DNA of 60,471 nucleotides from Flavobacterium sp. (GCA_023251135.1 JAHEZJ010000035.1:9287-69757); one strand, 5' to 3'. Positions 1-8,568 are shown, counted from the stretch's first letter. Notes: generated from the sequence alone by a model not told the origin. Program-made: numbers and translations.

Positions 1-57
1 GACGATCGTTTTAACAAACTGGAAACCATCATGAAAAACTATAAACCAAAAGAATAA
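1..57 (+). CDS. C-terminal end of an upstream gene, probably an ArsR-type regulator (partial)
   Basis: An open frame enters from the left edge and ends at the TAA at 55-57; the last 18 residues read DDRFNKLETIMKNYKPKE. The tail alone does not identify a family. It ends 8 bases before the SRPBCC gene, so the two are probably co-transcribed. ArsR-family repressors commonly precede SRPBCC and DoxX-like genes in Bacteroidota, and the charged helical tail fits one, but that identity is an inference from context. Confidence 0.5.
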   Translation, partial: DDRFNKLETIMKNYKPKE

Positions 58-65
58 CCTTATTT

Positions 66-533
66 ATGGAACGAAAAACAAAAATTAGTGCCGAAGACGG
101 CCAACAGGATCTGGTGATTACACGGGAATTTGATCTTCCGCTGAAATTATTGTTTATGGCTTATGTAGAACCCGAGATTGTCGAACAATGGATGGGAACT
201 AAAGTACTGAAGCTCGAGAATAAAAAATACGGCAGCTGGCAGTTTGAAACTTCCGATAACAAAGGAAATGTTGTTTTTAAAGCCAACGGAGTAATTCACG
301 AGTTTTTTCCCGAACAGAAAATCACACGAACCTTTGAAATGGAGGGCTCCCCTTTTCCGCCGCAGCTTGAGTTTCTTGAATTTGAAGCCGTAACCGCTGA
401 AACCAGCCTGTTAAGAATGCATATTATTTATAAATCTGCTGCACTCAGAGATCAGATGTTAAAACTGCCTTTTGCCCAGGGAATCAATATGGCGCACAAC
501 AGATTACAGGAAATTGCTAATAAACTAAACTAA
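66..533 (+). CDS. SRPBCC (AHSA1-like) domain protein
   Basis: 155 aa, no signal peptide, so cytoplasmic. It has the layout of the START-like AHSA1 family: an N-terminal strand with an ITREFDLP segment, then an EPEIVEQWMG helix with the typical Trp, several strands, and a long C-terminal helix ending near LQEIANKLN. Such proteins have a hydrophobic ligand cavity; the ligand here is unknown. It lies 8 bases after a probable regulator gene and 15 bases before a DoxX-like gene, an arrangement often seen as one transcript. A specific stress role is inference. Confidence 0.85.
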   Translation: MERKTKISAEDGQQDLVITREFDLPLKLLFMAYVEPEIVEQWMGTKVLKLENKKYGSWQFETSDNKGNVVFKANGVIHEFFPEQKITRTFEMEGSPFPPQLEFLEFEAVTAETSLLRMHIIYKSAALRDQMLKLPFAQGINMAHNRLQEIANKLN

Positions 534-548
534 CTTAAACTAAAAATC

Positions 549-932
549 ATGAAAAAAAGAGACAAAATTATTTATTGGGTTGCTACAGTATGGCTGGCAT
601 TAGGAATGGTATCAACAGGAGTTGTACAATTGTTACAAATAAAAGAAGAAGCCAGTATGATAGAACGTTTGGGTTATCCGCTGTATTTTTTAACACTGCT
701 TGGAGTTTGGAAGTTATTGGGCACTATCGCCATTTTGATTCCTAGATTCCCTTTACTGAAAGAATGGGCTTATGCCGGGTTCTTTTTTGCCATGAGTGGA
801 GCTGTTTTTTCTCATTTTGCTGTCGGAGATCATCCAAAAGAATTATTCGGCCCGGTATTGCTTATCGTTCTTACGGTTGTATCCTGGTACTACAGACCTA
901 CAGAAAGAAAAACGGCTTTGGTGAGTGCGTAA
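549..932 (+). CDS. DoxX-like family membrane protein
   Basis: 127 aa with four hydrophobic segments (roughly residues 8-28, 45-66, 72-92 and 98-115), matching the small four-helix DoxX-like inner-membrane family. Conserved-looking features are GMVSTGVVQL in helix 1 and the LGVWKLLGTIAIL stretch in helix 2. The family's biochemical role is poorly defined. It follows the SRPBCC gene by 15 bases, so co-transcription and regulation by the upstream repressor are likely. The next gene starts 69 bases downstream and may have its own promoter. Confidence 0.85.
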   Translation: MKKRDKIIYWVATVWLALGMVSTGVVQLLQIKEEASMIERLGYPLYFLTLLGVWKLLGTIAILIPRFPLLKEWAYAGFFFAMSGAVFSHFAVGDHPKELFGPVLLIVLTVVSWYYRPTERKTALVSA

Positions 933-1001
933 TTTTTTAAGTCTTGGTAAGCACCGAAAAAAAACATTTATTAAAATATTTATCCCCTAAAATATAAAGA
1001 A

Positions 1002-1559
1002 ATGAAAAACAAACTGTCAGCAGAACAAAGCGAGGAGTTATTGAAAGTATTAAGAATTCGTTTTGAAAACAACATGAACCGACACAAAGGCTTAGATTGG
1101 GACAACGTTCAGAAAAAACTGGAAGCAAACCCGGAAAAACTCTGGTCCCTCGATGAGATGGAAAGAACTGAAGGAGAACCGGATGTTGTGGGGTTTGATT
1201 CAAAAACAAACGAGTATATTTTCTTCGATTGTTCAGCCGAAAGCCCAAAAGGACGCAGAAGTTTGTGTTTTGACCATGAAGCCTTAGAAAAAAGAAAAGA
1301 ACACAAACCAGCCGGAAGCGCTGTAAACATGGCCGAAGAGATGGGAATTGAGCTTATGGATGAAACACAATACAAACAGCTTCAAAAACTCGGTAAGTTT
1401 GATGCTAAAACCTCAAGCTGGATCGCTACACCTGCTGAAATTCGCAAACTGGGAGGCGCGCTATTCTCTGATTTTCGTTACAATACCGTATTTGTGTATC
1501 ACAATGGCGCAGAGTCTTATTATGCTGCAAGAGGTTTTAGAGGAGCTTTGAACGTTTAA
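1002..1559 (+). CDS. DUF4256 domain protein
   Basis: 185 aa, soluble, no signal peptide. Recognised as DUF4256 from the block LWSLDEMERTEGEPDVVGF followed by FFDCSAESPKGRRSLC and DHEALEKRKE, and from the end in which AARGFRGAL follows a YNTVFVYHNGAESYY stretch. Function is unknown. Length is typical for the family. ATG 1002 has an A-rich upstream region (AATATAAAGA) as expected in this group. The YdeI-like gene starts 21 bases after its stop, so they may share a transcript. Confidence 0.85.
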   Translation: MKNKLSAEQSEELLKVLRIRFENNMNRHKGLDWDNVQKKLEANPEKLWSLDEMERTEGEPDVVGFDSKTNEYIFFDCSAESPKGRRSLCFDHEALEKRKEHKPAGSAVNMAEEMGIELMDETQYKQLQKLGKFDAKTSSWIATPAEIRKLGGALFSDFRYNTVFVYHNGAESYYAARGFRGALNV

Positions 1560-1580
1560 TGAATTTTAACAACTGTGCTT

Positions 1581-2159
1581 ATGAATCCAAAAGTTGATTT
1601 TTATTTTGAGAATGCCGAGAAATGGCAAGCAGAACTGGAAGAATTGCGAAAAATCGCTTTGGATTGCCAGTTGACCGAAGAATTAAAATGGGGTACCGCC
1701 TGCTACACGCTTCACAACAGCAATATTGTTCTAATCCATTCTTTTAAAGAGTATTGTGCGTTTCTGTTTTTTAAAGGAGCTTTGCTAAAAGATACCGATC
1801 AGATTCTAGTACATCAAAGTGAAAATGTGCAGGCCGCGCGACAAATTCGCTTTACGAGTCTTGAAGAGATTGTTACTCAAAAATCAATCTTAAAAACCTA
1901 TATTTATCAGGCTATTGAAGTAGAAAAAGCAGGTTTAAAAGTGAAACTAAAGAAAACTGAAGAATTTAAGATGGCCGAGGAATTTCAAGAGAAATTAGAT
2001 GAAAACAAGGCTTTAGAAACTGCTTTTAAAGCTTTAAGTCCGGGTCGTCAACGTGCTTATTTACTGCATTTTTCAGCTCCTAAAAACTCCACAACCAGAG
2101 CGTCAAGAGTTGAAAAAGTCATCGATCAGATTCTTGAAGGAAAGGGATTAAAAGACTGA
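1581..2159 (+). CDS. YdeI/OmpD-associated family protein
   Basis: 192 aa. The frame could open at a GTG at 1575, but ATG 1581 gives the usual MNPKVDFYF beginning. An N-terminal DUF1801-like fold (EELKWGTACYTLHNSNIVLIH, then FLFFKGALL) is followed by the C-terminal YdeI helical region ending in the pattern LSPGRQRAYLLHFS and SRVEKVIDQILEGKG. Bacterial YdeI proteins are cytosolic; some have been linked to peptide resistance, but no mechanism can be read here. No membrane segments are seen. Confidence 0.85.
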   Translation: MNPKVDFYFENAEKWQAELEELRKIALDCQLTEELKWGTACYTLHNSNIVLIHSFKEYCAFLFFKGALLKDTDQILVHQSENVQAARQIRFTSLEEIVTQKSILKTYIYQAIEVEKAGLKVKLKKTEEFKMAEEFQEKLDENKALETAFKALSPGRQRAYLLHFSAPKNSTTRASRVEKVIDQILEGKGLKD

Positions 2160-2204
2160 TCTCTTTGGAAAAACAACTAATGCTGTTGTCAAAAATAAAT
2201 TGAT

Positions 2205-2639
2205 ATGAAGAAAGAAATGTTCTTTTCAGTGAAGGCTTTGATTATAAAAAACGATGCTTTTTTAGCTGTTTATAACCTTGTAGAGGGAATTAAAATATGG
2301 GATTTACCTGGTGGCAGAATGGAATTTGGAGAGACTGCCGAGGAAACATTGAAAAGAGAAATTAAAGAAGAATTAAATCTCGAGATCAGACCCGTTAAAG
2401 TAATTGACACCTGGAATTATAGGCCTACCGATAATTGTCAGATTACAGGAATTATTTACTATAGTGAACTCGTTACAAATCAGATTAAAATATCAGAGGA
2501 ACACGACGGCTACGATTGGATTGGGTTTGAACAAGCGGATGCCTTTTTTACAAAAGATTTTCTCTTAGATCAAATACGACTTTGGGATTGGAATTCAATC
2601 AGGAATGATAGTGTTAGATTTATTAAATCCGTTGATTAA
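2205..2639 (+). CDS. NUDIX hydrolase
   Basis: 144 aa. The Nudix box is clear at about residues 37-59: a G, five residues, E (GRMEFGE), seven residues, then REIKEELNL. This matches GX5EX7REUXEEXGU except that the penultimate Gly is Asn. The Glu residues that bind the metal are kept. Such enzymes cleave nucleoside diphosphates linked to another moiety; the substrate cannot be read from sequence. It starts 45 bases after the YdeI-like gene and ends 111 bases before the VOC gene. Confidence 0.9.
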   Translation: MKKEMFFSVKALIIKNDAFLAVYNLVEGIKIWDLPGGRMEFGETAEETLKREIKEELNLEIRPVKVIDTWNYRPTDNCQITGIIYYSELVTNQIKISEEHDGYDWIGFEQADAFFTKDFLLDQIRLWDWNSIRNDSVRFIKSVD

Positions 2640-2698
2640 TCTCTGCTATCCCTTTTTTATCATTTTGACAGAAGGGATACTCGAGAAAGGGACTAAAT

Positions 2699-2727
2699 TT
2701 TGACTTTACCAAAAGAAATTAGTTTTA
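2699..2727 (+). promoter_or_regulatory. Bacteroidota-type promoter for the VOC gene
   Basis: TTTG at 2699-2702, a 17-nt spacer, then TAGTTTTA at 2720-2727 (consensus TAnnTTTG, last G missing). Transcription would start near 2733, which favours ATG 2751 over the upstream TTG at 2700 as the VOC start. Confidence 0.4.
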
Positions 2728-2750
2728 TCTTAGTATTAAAAACAAATCTT

Positions 2751-3170
2751 ATGGAAGACCAAAAAAATCAAACCGACCACTCCTCTGCTGACCAAACTCC
2801 GAAAGTAACCGGAGTTGGAGGCATATTCTTTTTTTCAGAAAATCCGAAGGAAACCAGAGAATGGTATGCCAAAAATTTAGGACTCGAAGTCAACGATTGG
2901 GGATCTACTTTTGAATCCCGAAAAATAGATGCGCCCGACGTTGTAGAATCGCTTCAATGGAGCCCATTTAAAAAAGATGATGCTTATTTTTTGCCTTCCA
3001 AAAAAGAGTTTATGATTAATTATCGGGTACAGCATATCGAAGCTCTCGTTGCTCAGCTCAAAGAAAATGGAGTAACCGTACTCGATGATATTGCCACCTA
3101 CGATTATGGAAAGTTTGTACACATTATGGATACCGAAGGCAATAAAATTGAGCTTTGGGAGCCTTCATAG
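2751..3170 (+). CDS. VOC family (glyoxalase/bleomycin-resistance fold) protein
   Basis: 139 aa from ATG 2751; the frame extends back to a TTG at 2700, but a promoter overlaps that stretch. A vicinal-oxygen-chelate fold is seen: GVGGIFFFSENPKETREWY begins the first beta-alpha-beta module, then NYRVQHIEALVAQLKENGV and a closing MDTEGNKIELWEP, the usual DPdGN-ElwqP ending. The final Glu of that ending is a typical metal ligand position. The substrate is unknown. The gene ends a short same-strand run and is followed by a repeat-bearing intergenic stretch. Confidence 0.85.
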   Translation: MEDQKNQTDHSSADQTPKVTGVGGIFFFSENPKETREWYAKNLGLEVNDWGSTFESRKIDAPDVVESLQWSPFKKDDAYFLPSKKEFMINYRVQHIEALVAQLKENGVTVLDDIATYDYGKFVHIMDTEGNKIELWEPS

Positions 3171-3213
3171 GATGTATTAGCCTTCTCAGCACAAATAAAC
3201 TATTTTTTTTCTC

Positions 3214-3250
3214 ACGCAGATCTTGCAGATTTGGCAGATTTTTTATTCTG
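3214..3250 (+). repeat. GCAGAT-repeat element, copy 1
   Basis: Three imperfect 10-11-nt units of the form cGCAGATyTn followed by TTTTTTAT and TCTG. A second copy with matching flanks lies 130 bases downstream, and two related copies lie at 8455 and 8569. Confidence 0.75.
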
Positions 3251-3343
3251 AAATAGTTCTAAGCTATGCGGAAGTAACGTGTTCCTTTTATTTATCCTTC
3301 TAAGCACATAGAAAAACTATATTTCTATGTGTTTGTTTTTTTT

Positions 3344-3380
3344 ACGCAGATCTCGCAGATTTAGCAGATTTTTTATGCTG
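3344..3380 (+). repeat. GCAGAT-repeat element, copy 2
   Basis: Near-identical to the element at 3214-3250 (ACGCAGATCTcGCAGATTTaG then CAGATTTTTTAT and GCTG). The bases before each copy are also related (CCTTCTcAGCACA and CCTTCTaAGCACA), so the whole block of about 130 bases appears tandemly duplicated. Confidence 0.75.
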
Positions 3381-3699
3381 AAAATTTTTCTTAGTAATGA
3401 TATTCGATCGAAGTATCTAATTGCCTCTAGGCTGAAATAGCTTAAAAACTATTTTGACAGACATAGGGGCGTTATAAAAATGCAATTCAGTTTCATGAGA
3501 AATGTCCATTGCATAGCTCTTTGAAAAACCAATCTTCTGAAAACTTAAAGAAACTTATAAAAGATGTGGCTAAAGCATTGTTTAGCCCATTAAATACTGC
3601 ATTAATTACAAAGATAATTCCTATATTCGTCGACAGGGAAGTTAATTTTTAACATTTCCAACTAACAATCAAAAAATACCCTAACCTTAAAAAAAAATT
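3381..3699. other. Intergenic stretch with no recognised feature
   Basis: Between the second GCAGAT element and the serine hydrolase I find no convincing ORF, RNA gene or repeat. A promoter for the hydrolase must lie here, but no good TAnnTTTG element is visible; the region just before the start is simply A-rich. Confidence 0.5.
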
Positions 3700-5265
3700 A
3701 TGAAAAAAGTAACCCGTCTGTTTACATTAATGCTCTTTATTTGTTACGCATCTACCCCTCTCTATTCGCAAATTACATCTGAAAAAATCGATCTTTTAAT
3801 GCAGGATGCTTTAGAGAAATTTAAAGTGGCAGGCGCCTCAATTGCGGTTGTTAAAGACGGGAAAGTAATTCATCAAAAAGGATATGGTGTCGCCTCTATC
3901 GAAACCAAAAAAGCCGTAAATGAAAGCACCAATTTTCAGATAGCCTCCAACAGTAAAGCTTTCACAACTGCCGCATTGTCTATACTAGAGGATGAAGGCA
4001 AATTGAAATGGACGGATAAAGTGAAAGATCATCTTCCTAAGTTTAAAATGTATAACGATTATGTTACGGAAAATTTCAACATACAAGATTTACTAACGCA
4101 TCGCAGCGGACTTGGATTGGGCGTGGGTGATTTGATGTTTTTTCCCGACGGTTCCAATTTTACAATAAATGATGTTCTGACAGGTTTTCAGCATTTTAAA
4201 CCGGTATCAGCTTTTCGAACTAAGTTTGATTATGACAATTTACTGTATTTAGTAGCAGGCGAATTAATTGCCAAAGTAAGTGGTATGACTTATGAAGATT
4301 TTATACAAACACGAATTATTGATCCTTTGCAAATGAGCAATTCTTTTGCACAAAGCGACAGGATAAAAGATAAAAGCAATCTGGCGGTATCACATTCATC
4401 AGAATCCGGAACTATAAAACGAATTGATGGATTTGGAGTACAGATAAACGGTGCTGCGGGAGGAATCATTTCAAACGCAGCCGATATGGCAAAATGGATG
4501 ACTTTGTGCCTAAACAAAGGACAGTATGGAAGTGATTTGAAATCAACATTGTTTTCGGAGAAAAATCACAACGAAATGTGGCGTATTCATACGGTTGAAG
4601 AGGTAGATCGTAATCCAAGGTACAATTCGCATTTTAGCGGTTACGGCTTAGGCTGGGGATTAACTGATGTGAAAGGAAATCTAAAAGTATCTCATACCGG
4701 AGGTTTACCCGGAATGTTATCCGTTGTGATCATGTATCCGGATCTAAACCTGGGCATCGTGATTTTGACCAACACAGAGAATGGCGGTGGCGGACTTTTT
4801 ACTGCCGTTAGTAATACTATTTCTGATAGTTATTTAGGACTGGACGATTTTGACTGGACCAATAAATTTGTGGAATGGATGAAACAAGGCAGAAATACCG
4901 GAGATGATGTTACCAAAAATGTTTGGGAAAAAGTAAAATCGGCAAAAAACGTAAAAGTAAAAAACGAAGATTTTATTGGTGTTTACGCTGACAATTGGTT
5001 TGGAGAAATCGAAGTATTTGAAAAAAACAAACAGTTATGGTTCAGATCCTATCGCTCACCAAAGTTAAACGGTCCTATGGCTTTTTACAACGCTAATACA
5101 TTTGCCATAAAATGGGAATATCAGGCAATGAATTGTGATGCTTTTGCCATGTTTTCACTAGATGAAACCGGTAAGGCACAATCCATTAAAATGAAAGGCA
5201 TCTCCCCTAATATTGATTTCAGTTTTGATTTTCAGGATCTGGATCTAAAAAGAGTAAACAAGTAA
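3700..5265 (+). CDS. Class C beta-lactamase-fold serine hydrolase, exported
   Basis: 521 aa with an N-terminal signal peptide ending near LYSQ (residue 24), so periplasmic or secreted. The catalytic SxxK is SNSK at 83-86, the YxN motif is YDN at 178-180, and the third motif is HTGG near residue 332 in place of KTG. A C-terminal domain of about 100 residues (NEDFIGVYADNWFGEIEVFE) resembles DUF3471 found on such hydrolases. Family members include penicillin-binding-protein-like esterases and peptidases; true beta-lactamase activity cannot be claimed. It stands alone, with a strong bidirectional terminator after it. Confidence 0.88.
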   Translation: MKKVTRLFTLMLFICYASTPLYSQITSEKIDLLMQDALEKFKVAGASIAVVKDGKVIHQKGYGVASIETKKAVNESTNFQIASNSKAFTTAALSILEDEGKLKWTDKVKDHLPKFKMYNDYVTENFNIQDLLTHRSGLGLGVGDLMFFPDGSNFTINDVLTGFQHFKPVSAFRTKFDYDNLLYLVAGELIAKVSGMTYEDFIQTRIIDPLQMSNSFAQSDRIKDKSNLAVSHSSESGTIKRIDGFGVQINGAAGGIISNAADMAKWMTLCLNKGQYGSDLKSTLFSEKNHNEMWRIHTVEEVDRNPRYNSHFSGYGLGWGLTDVKGNLKVSHTGGLPGMLSVVIMYPDLNLGIVILTNTENGGGGLFTAVSNTISDSYLGLDDFDWTNKFVEWMKQGRNTGDDVTKNVWEKVKSAKNVKVKNEDFIGVYADNWFGEIEVFEKNKQLWFRSYRSPKLNGPMAFYNANTFAIKWEYQAMNCDAFAMFSLDETGKAQSIKMKGISPNIDFSFDFQDLDLKRVNK

Positions 5266-5292
5266 ATTCCTTTTTTTACCGAAAAAGTTGAT

Positions 5293-5334
5293 ACAAAGTC
5301 CGCAAAGTTTAAGAGAAAGCTTTGCGGACTTTGT
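5293..5334. terminator. Bidirectional terminator between convergent genes
   Basis: Perfect 15-bp inverted repeat, ACAAAGTCCGCAAAG at 5293-5307 and its complement at 5320-5334, with a 12-nt loop. It lies between the plus-strand hydrolase and the minus-strand gene that ends at 5345. Confidence 0.8.
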
Positions 5335-5344
5335 CTTTTCTTAT

Positions 5345-6709
5345 CTAATCAAGCAGCGCTTTTAACGCAGATTCTTTTTGATTGATGATGAACAGTTGGC
5401 TTTTATCTTCTAATAAAACTTTATACTTAAATTCTTTAGCGGCATTAAACTTCCAGTTTTTTAGCTCCTTAAAACCACTCTTGATTAGCTTTAGATGCTC
5501 AGCATTATTTTTCGATACAATAATCATTTTGGTAAGGTTTGATTTTTGCATCTTTTCAAGTGCATTTATGCTTATTTCGGTTTCATCCTCTGATCTGGAA
5601 CGGTAACGGTGCTTTTGTTTGATGACATCAAAATCTTTCTCATTTTCAGAAATAACATATCTGTAAGCCATAAGGTTATTCATCTCATCGATCCAGTTTG
5701 GAAATTTTGTTTCATAAATTCCAATATAACGATCGATAAAGTTTCCGTCTATTGCTTTCTTTTGAGAAAGATACTCGTTAAGCATGGGGTAAATTTCCTT
5801 TGCCATAAGATTGATATATTTTTTGTTGTACCAATCACCGCTATCTGCTTTTCCGTTCAGTTTTTCATATACATAACCATTAGCTAAGGAAGTTGCCAAC
5901 GCCTCATTGAGTAAATGATAGGCATAATTACTGTATTTTGATTTACTTTCTTTAAAACTCTTGTCGATGTTTTTTTTAAGGTCCAAGGACTGCTCGTTGT
6001 AAATAATATGATAGGTTTCGTGCAGCATCACACTAAAAAGATCTTTATAATCTGTTAAATCGGTCTGAATGGCACTGATAAAATTATTATCAAACGACTG
6101 TGCTGTAAAGCCTTTAGAATTGGGCAACGGATAAAATGCAATTTCAAAAGGAATTGTAGCGTCCCAACTCGAATTATAGAAAACCAAACCTGTTTCAAAA
6201 TACTTCTCAATGTCATTTTCATTGGCATATCTGGTGATTTCAACGAGCTGTTTTTCGAATTTCTCTTTGTTGGGATGGTATATCAGTTCGTTGTAAATTG
6301 GAGTAAAAACAGCAATGATGCTGGTAAGATCATTCAGTGTTTTGTTTGTGACAATTCCGATAGAGCGTATTTTAAAGTCTTTTAGATTCTGTGTCTCAAT
6401 TAAGTTTTTTCTCAAAAAATCAATGGATTGCATTGGCTTTTTAGAACCTTCCGGAAATTCCTCAAATTTATAGCTGTAATCCAGTACTAGTTGGTCAAAT
6501 TCTTTTGCTAATTTCTGAAACTCTTCGGTATTGTATTTTGATTTTTGAAATTCCGTTTTAAAAACATTATCCGGATAGTTTTCAGATAAATTCTGAAGAA
6601 AAACAAAAACAGCCAATTGTTCGGAATACTTAATATTAAATGCTGGTTTTTGAGCAAAGGACAAATGTGTTACCGCGCACAGCATGAAAACTAAAACTTT
6701 GATTTTCAT
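5345..6709 (-). CDS. Secreted protein with a gluzincin-like HExxH...NExxA motif, unknown function
   Basis: 454 aa from the second Met (6709); an alternative Met at 6724 adds five residues. The signal peptide ends near LSFAQ. I do not recognise the family as a whole. About residue 230 is VMLHETYHIIY, a full HExxH zinc site, and about 35 residues later LLNEALATSLANG supplies a Glu in the position of the third gluzincin ligand. It is therefore a candidate zinc metallopeptidase acting outside the cytoplasm. The remainder is mixed helix and strand with no repeats. Convergent with the hydrolase and divergent from the monooxygenase. Confidence 0.7.
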   Translation of the reverse strand: MKIKVLVFMLCAVTHLSFAQKPAFNIKYSEQLAVFVFLQNLSENYPDNVFKTEFQKSKYNTEEFQKLAKEFDQLVLDYSYKFEEFPEGSKKPMQSIDFLRKNLIETQNLKDFKIRSIGIVTNKTLNDLTSIIAVFTPIYNELIYHPNKEKFEKQLVEITRYANENDIEKYFETGLVFYNSSWDATIPFEIAFYPLPNSKGFTAQSFDNNFISAIQTDLTDYKDLFSVMLHETYHIIYNEQSLDLKKNIDKSFKESKSKYSNYAYHLLNEALATSLANGYVYEKLNGKADSGDWYNKKYINLMAKEIYPMLNEYLSQKKAIDGNFIDRYIGIYETKFPNWIDEMNNLMAYRYVISENEKDFDVIKQKHRYRSRSEDETEISINALEKMQKSNLTKMIIVSKNNAEHLKLIKSGFKELKNWKFNAAKEFKYKVLLEDKSQLFIINQKESALKALLD

Positions 6710-6763
6710 TGTAATTTTTATCATTTATGAATTAAGATTGGTTTAGATTAGCATTAGAAGTAA

Positions 6764-6771
6764 CAAAAATA
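6764..6771 (-). promoter_or_regulatory. Possible -7 element for the gluzincin-like gene
   Basis: Read on the minus strand this is TATTTTTG, a match to TAnnTTTG, about 55 bases before the chosen start. No well-spaced TTTG is seen upstream, so this is weak. Confidence 0.3.
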
Positions 6772-6871
6772 ACCCGGTAACAAATAACTACACCCTACAT
6801 AAAAATCAACTCGCTTGATACAATCCTTAATAACTCTTATAAACCGTTTTTAGTATCTAAAGCCCAATCAT

Positions 6872-6902
6872 TTTGCACTGGCCATCTTTTGTCTTAAATT
6901 TG
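6872..6902 (+). promoter_or_regulatory. Bacteroidota-type promoter for the FAD monooxygenase
   Basis: TTTG at 6872-6875, exactly 19 nt, then TAAATTTG at 6895-6902: a full consensus match. Transcription would start near 6908. This rules out the upstream GTG at 6902 and supports ATG 6938 as the start of translation. Confidence 0.7.
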
Positions 6903-6937
6903 TGCCTTGCTACCCGCATAGCAAAGTTCTTCTACTA

Positions 6938-8422
6938 ATGAAGAATCTAAATCAAGTGAAAAAAGTGAAAGTGAATACGGTAGAAAATACAGCAGGAAAC
7001 TGGACGATTTGTCCGGAATGTCTGGGGCGCGGCAAAAAAAGCCAAAGGCTCAGCAAAAAAGTACGACTCCGTTATCAGATCGCACTAGAGGAATTTGAAA
7101 AAGCAGCTGGCTCAGGAACTCCCCCGTCCCGTCCTAAAGCGCATCTTAACAGCTGTACCAACTGTAATGGGTCGGGATTAGTCCCTTCTGTTAATCCTAC
7201 AATTGTAGATACCGAAAACTATCCGCATGTTGCGATTATTGGTGCCGGTATTGGTGGTGTGGCCCTGGCTGTCGCCTGCCTGCATCGTGGGATTCCTTTT
7301 ACGTTATACGAACGCGATACCAACTTTGACGCCCGATCACAAGGCTACGGACTTACTTTGCAGCAGGCCAGTAAAGCAATCGAAGGTTTCGGTATTTTTT
7401 CTTTGGAAGAAAAAGTGATTTCAACAAGACATCTGGTGCATACTACCGACGGAAAAGTAATTGGTGAATGGGGCATCCGAAAATGGATTCCATCCGATAC
7501 AAAAACGGCTCCGAAGCGAACCAATATGCACATTGCCCGGCAATATTTGCGCTCGGCACTACTAAAACAACTGGGTGACCATGAGGTGGTACAATGGGGA
7601 CACCAACTAATCGATTTTAAGGAATCTGATAATCAAAAGGTTACTTTGAAATTTGAAGTAGATGGCGAAATAAAAAACGCCACAGCCGATTTAGTAGTTG
7701 GAGCCGATGGCATTCGAAGTTCGGTACGAAAACTATTGATTGATGATACCATTACTCCTTTGCGTTATTTGGGATGTATTGTAATATTGGGGATTTGTCC
7801 TTTATCAGCTCTTGAAGGCCTTGACAGTTCTTTACTGGATTCGGCAACTGTTTTTCAAACGGCCAATGGCAATGAACGCATTTATATGATGCCTTACTCT
7901 TCTGATGCTGTAATGTGGCAGCTGAGTTTTCCAATGTCAGAAGAAGAAGCCAAAGCGCTTAGTGCTCAGGGCCCACAGGCATTAAAAGAAGAAGCATGCC
8001 GCAGAACACAATGGCACACTCCTATTCCTGAAATATTATTGGCAACTCTGGCCACTCAAATTTCCGGTTATCCGGTGTATGATCGCGAATTGCTTCATTC
8101 CGAATTATTGTCTAAAAACGGGCAAGCGACTTTAATAGGCGATGCAGCTCATCCTATGAGTCCTTTTAAAGGTCAAGGAGCAAATCAGGCCTTACTGGAT
8201 GCACTTTCTTTGGCGCGTGGGATCGTAAGAGGATGCCGACCGTTATCGCAGTGGAGAAAAAGTGGAATACGCGAAAGTGTGCTTACGGAATATGAATCAG
8301 AAATGCTTAAGCGAAGTGCTAAAAAGGTAAAAGATTCTGCTGATGCAGCGGAGTTCCTTCATTCTGAAATAGTGCTTCATGAAGGCGATGAACCAAGAGG
8401 AAGGTGTTTAAAGAAAAAATAG
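6938..8422 (+). CDS. FAD-dependent monooxygenase with N-terminal DnaJ-type Cys motifs
   Basis: 494 aa from ATG 6938. The C-terminal 400 residues are a class A flavoprotein monooxygenase: VAIIGAGIGGVALA (about 100-113, FAD-binding GxGxxG), a DG motif in VVGADGIRSSVRK, and the GD motif IGDAAHPMSPFKGQGANQA. These enzymes use NAD(P)H and O2 to hydroxylate aromatic or polyketide-like substrates; the substrate here is unknown. Ahead of it, residues 25-32 (CPECLGRG) and 73-80 (CTNCNGSG) form a pair of CxxCxGxG motifs, enough for one zinc site of the DnaJ type. The family includes tetracycline-modifying enzymes, but the fusion and length differ from those. Confidence 0.88.
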   Translation: MKNLNQVKKVKVNTVENTAGNWTICPECLGRGKKSQRLSKKVRLRYQIALEEFEKAAGSGTPPSRPKAHLNSCTNCNGSGLVPSVNPTIVDTENYPHVAIIGAGIGGVALAVACLHRGIPFTLYERDTNFDARSQGYGLTLQQASKAIEGFGIFSLEEKVISTRHLVHTTDGKVIGEWGIRKWIPSDTKTAPKRTNMHIARQYLRSALLKQLGDHEVVQWGHQLIDFKESDNQKVTLKFEVDGEIKNATADLVVGADGIRSSVRKLLIDDTITPLRYLGCIVILGICPLSALEGLDSSLLDSATVFQTANGNERIYMMPYSSDAVMWQLSFPMSEEEAKALSAQGPQALKEEACRRTQWHTPIPEILLATLATQISGYPVYDRELLHSELLSKNGQATLIGDAAHPMSPFKGQGANQALLDALSLARGIVRGCRPLSQWRKSGIRESVLTEYESEMLKRSAKKVKDSADAAEFLHSEIVLHEGDEPRGRCLKKK

Positions 8423-8454
8423 GCAATAATCGTTTATTGATTTTTATTTTTTTT

Positions 8455-8486
8455 CTCGCAGATTCTGCAGATCTGGCAGATTTTTT
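8455..8486 (+). repeat. GCAGAT-repeat element, copy 3
   Basis: CTCGCAGATTCTGCAGATCT then GGCAGATTTTTT: three GCAGAT units ending in a T-run, the same family as the copies at 3214 and 3344. It heads a block that is tandemly duplicated 114 bases further on. Confidence 0.75.
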
Positions 8487-8568
8487 CTTTCCCGTACCTA
8501 TACAAAAAGGAACCATTTTGGGATTGGCCTTTTTCTCTATATAACGCTGTTTTTTTTATTGTTTTTTT

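Noticed and set aside
937-1248. 103-codon minus-strand ORF
   Set aside because: It overlaps the promoter and start of the DUF4256 gene on the other strand and has no family features.
1109-1375. 88-codon minus-strand ORF in the DUF4256 gene
   Set aside because: Antisense shadow; the plus-strand frame is a known family.
3214-3380. GCAGAT arrays considered as a CRISPR-like array
   Set aside because: Each element is only three imperfect 11-nt units with no spacers and no cas genes nearby.
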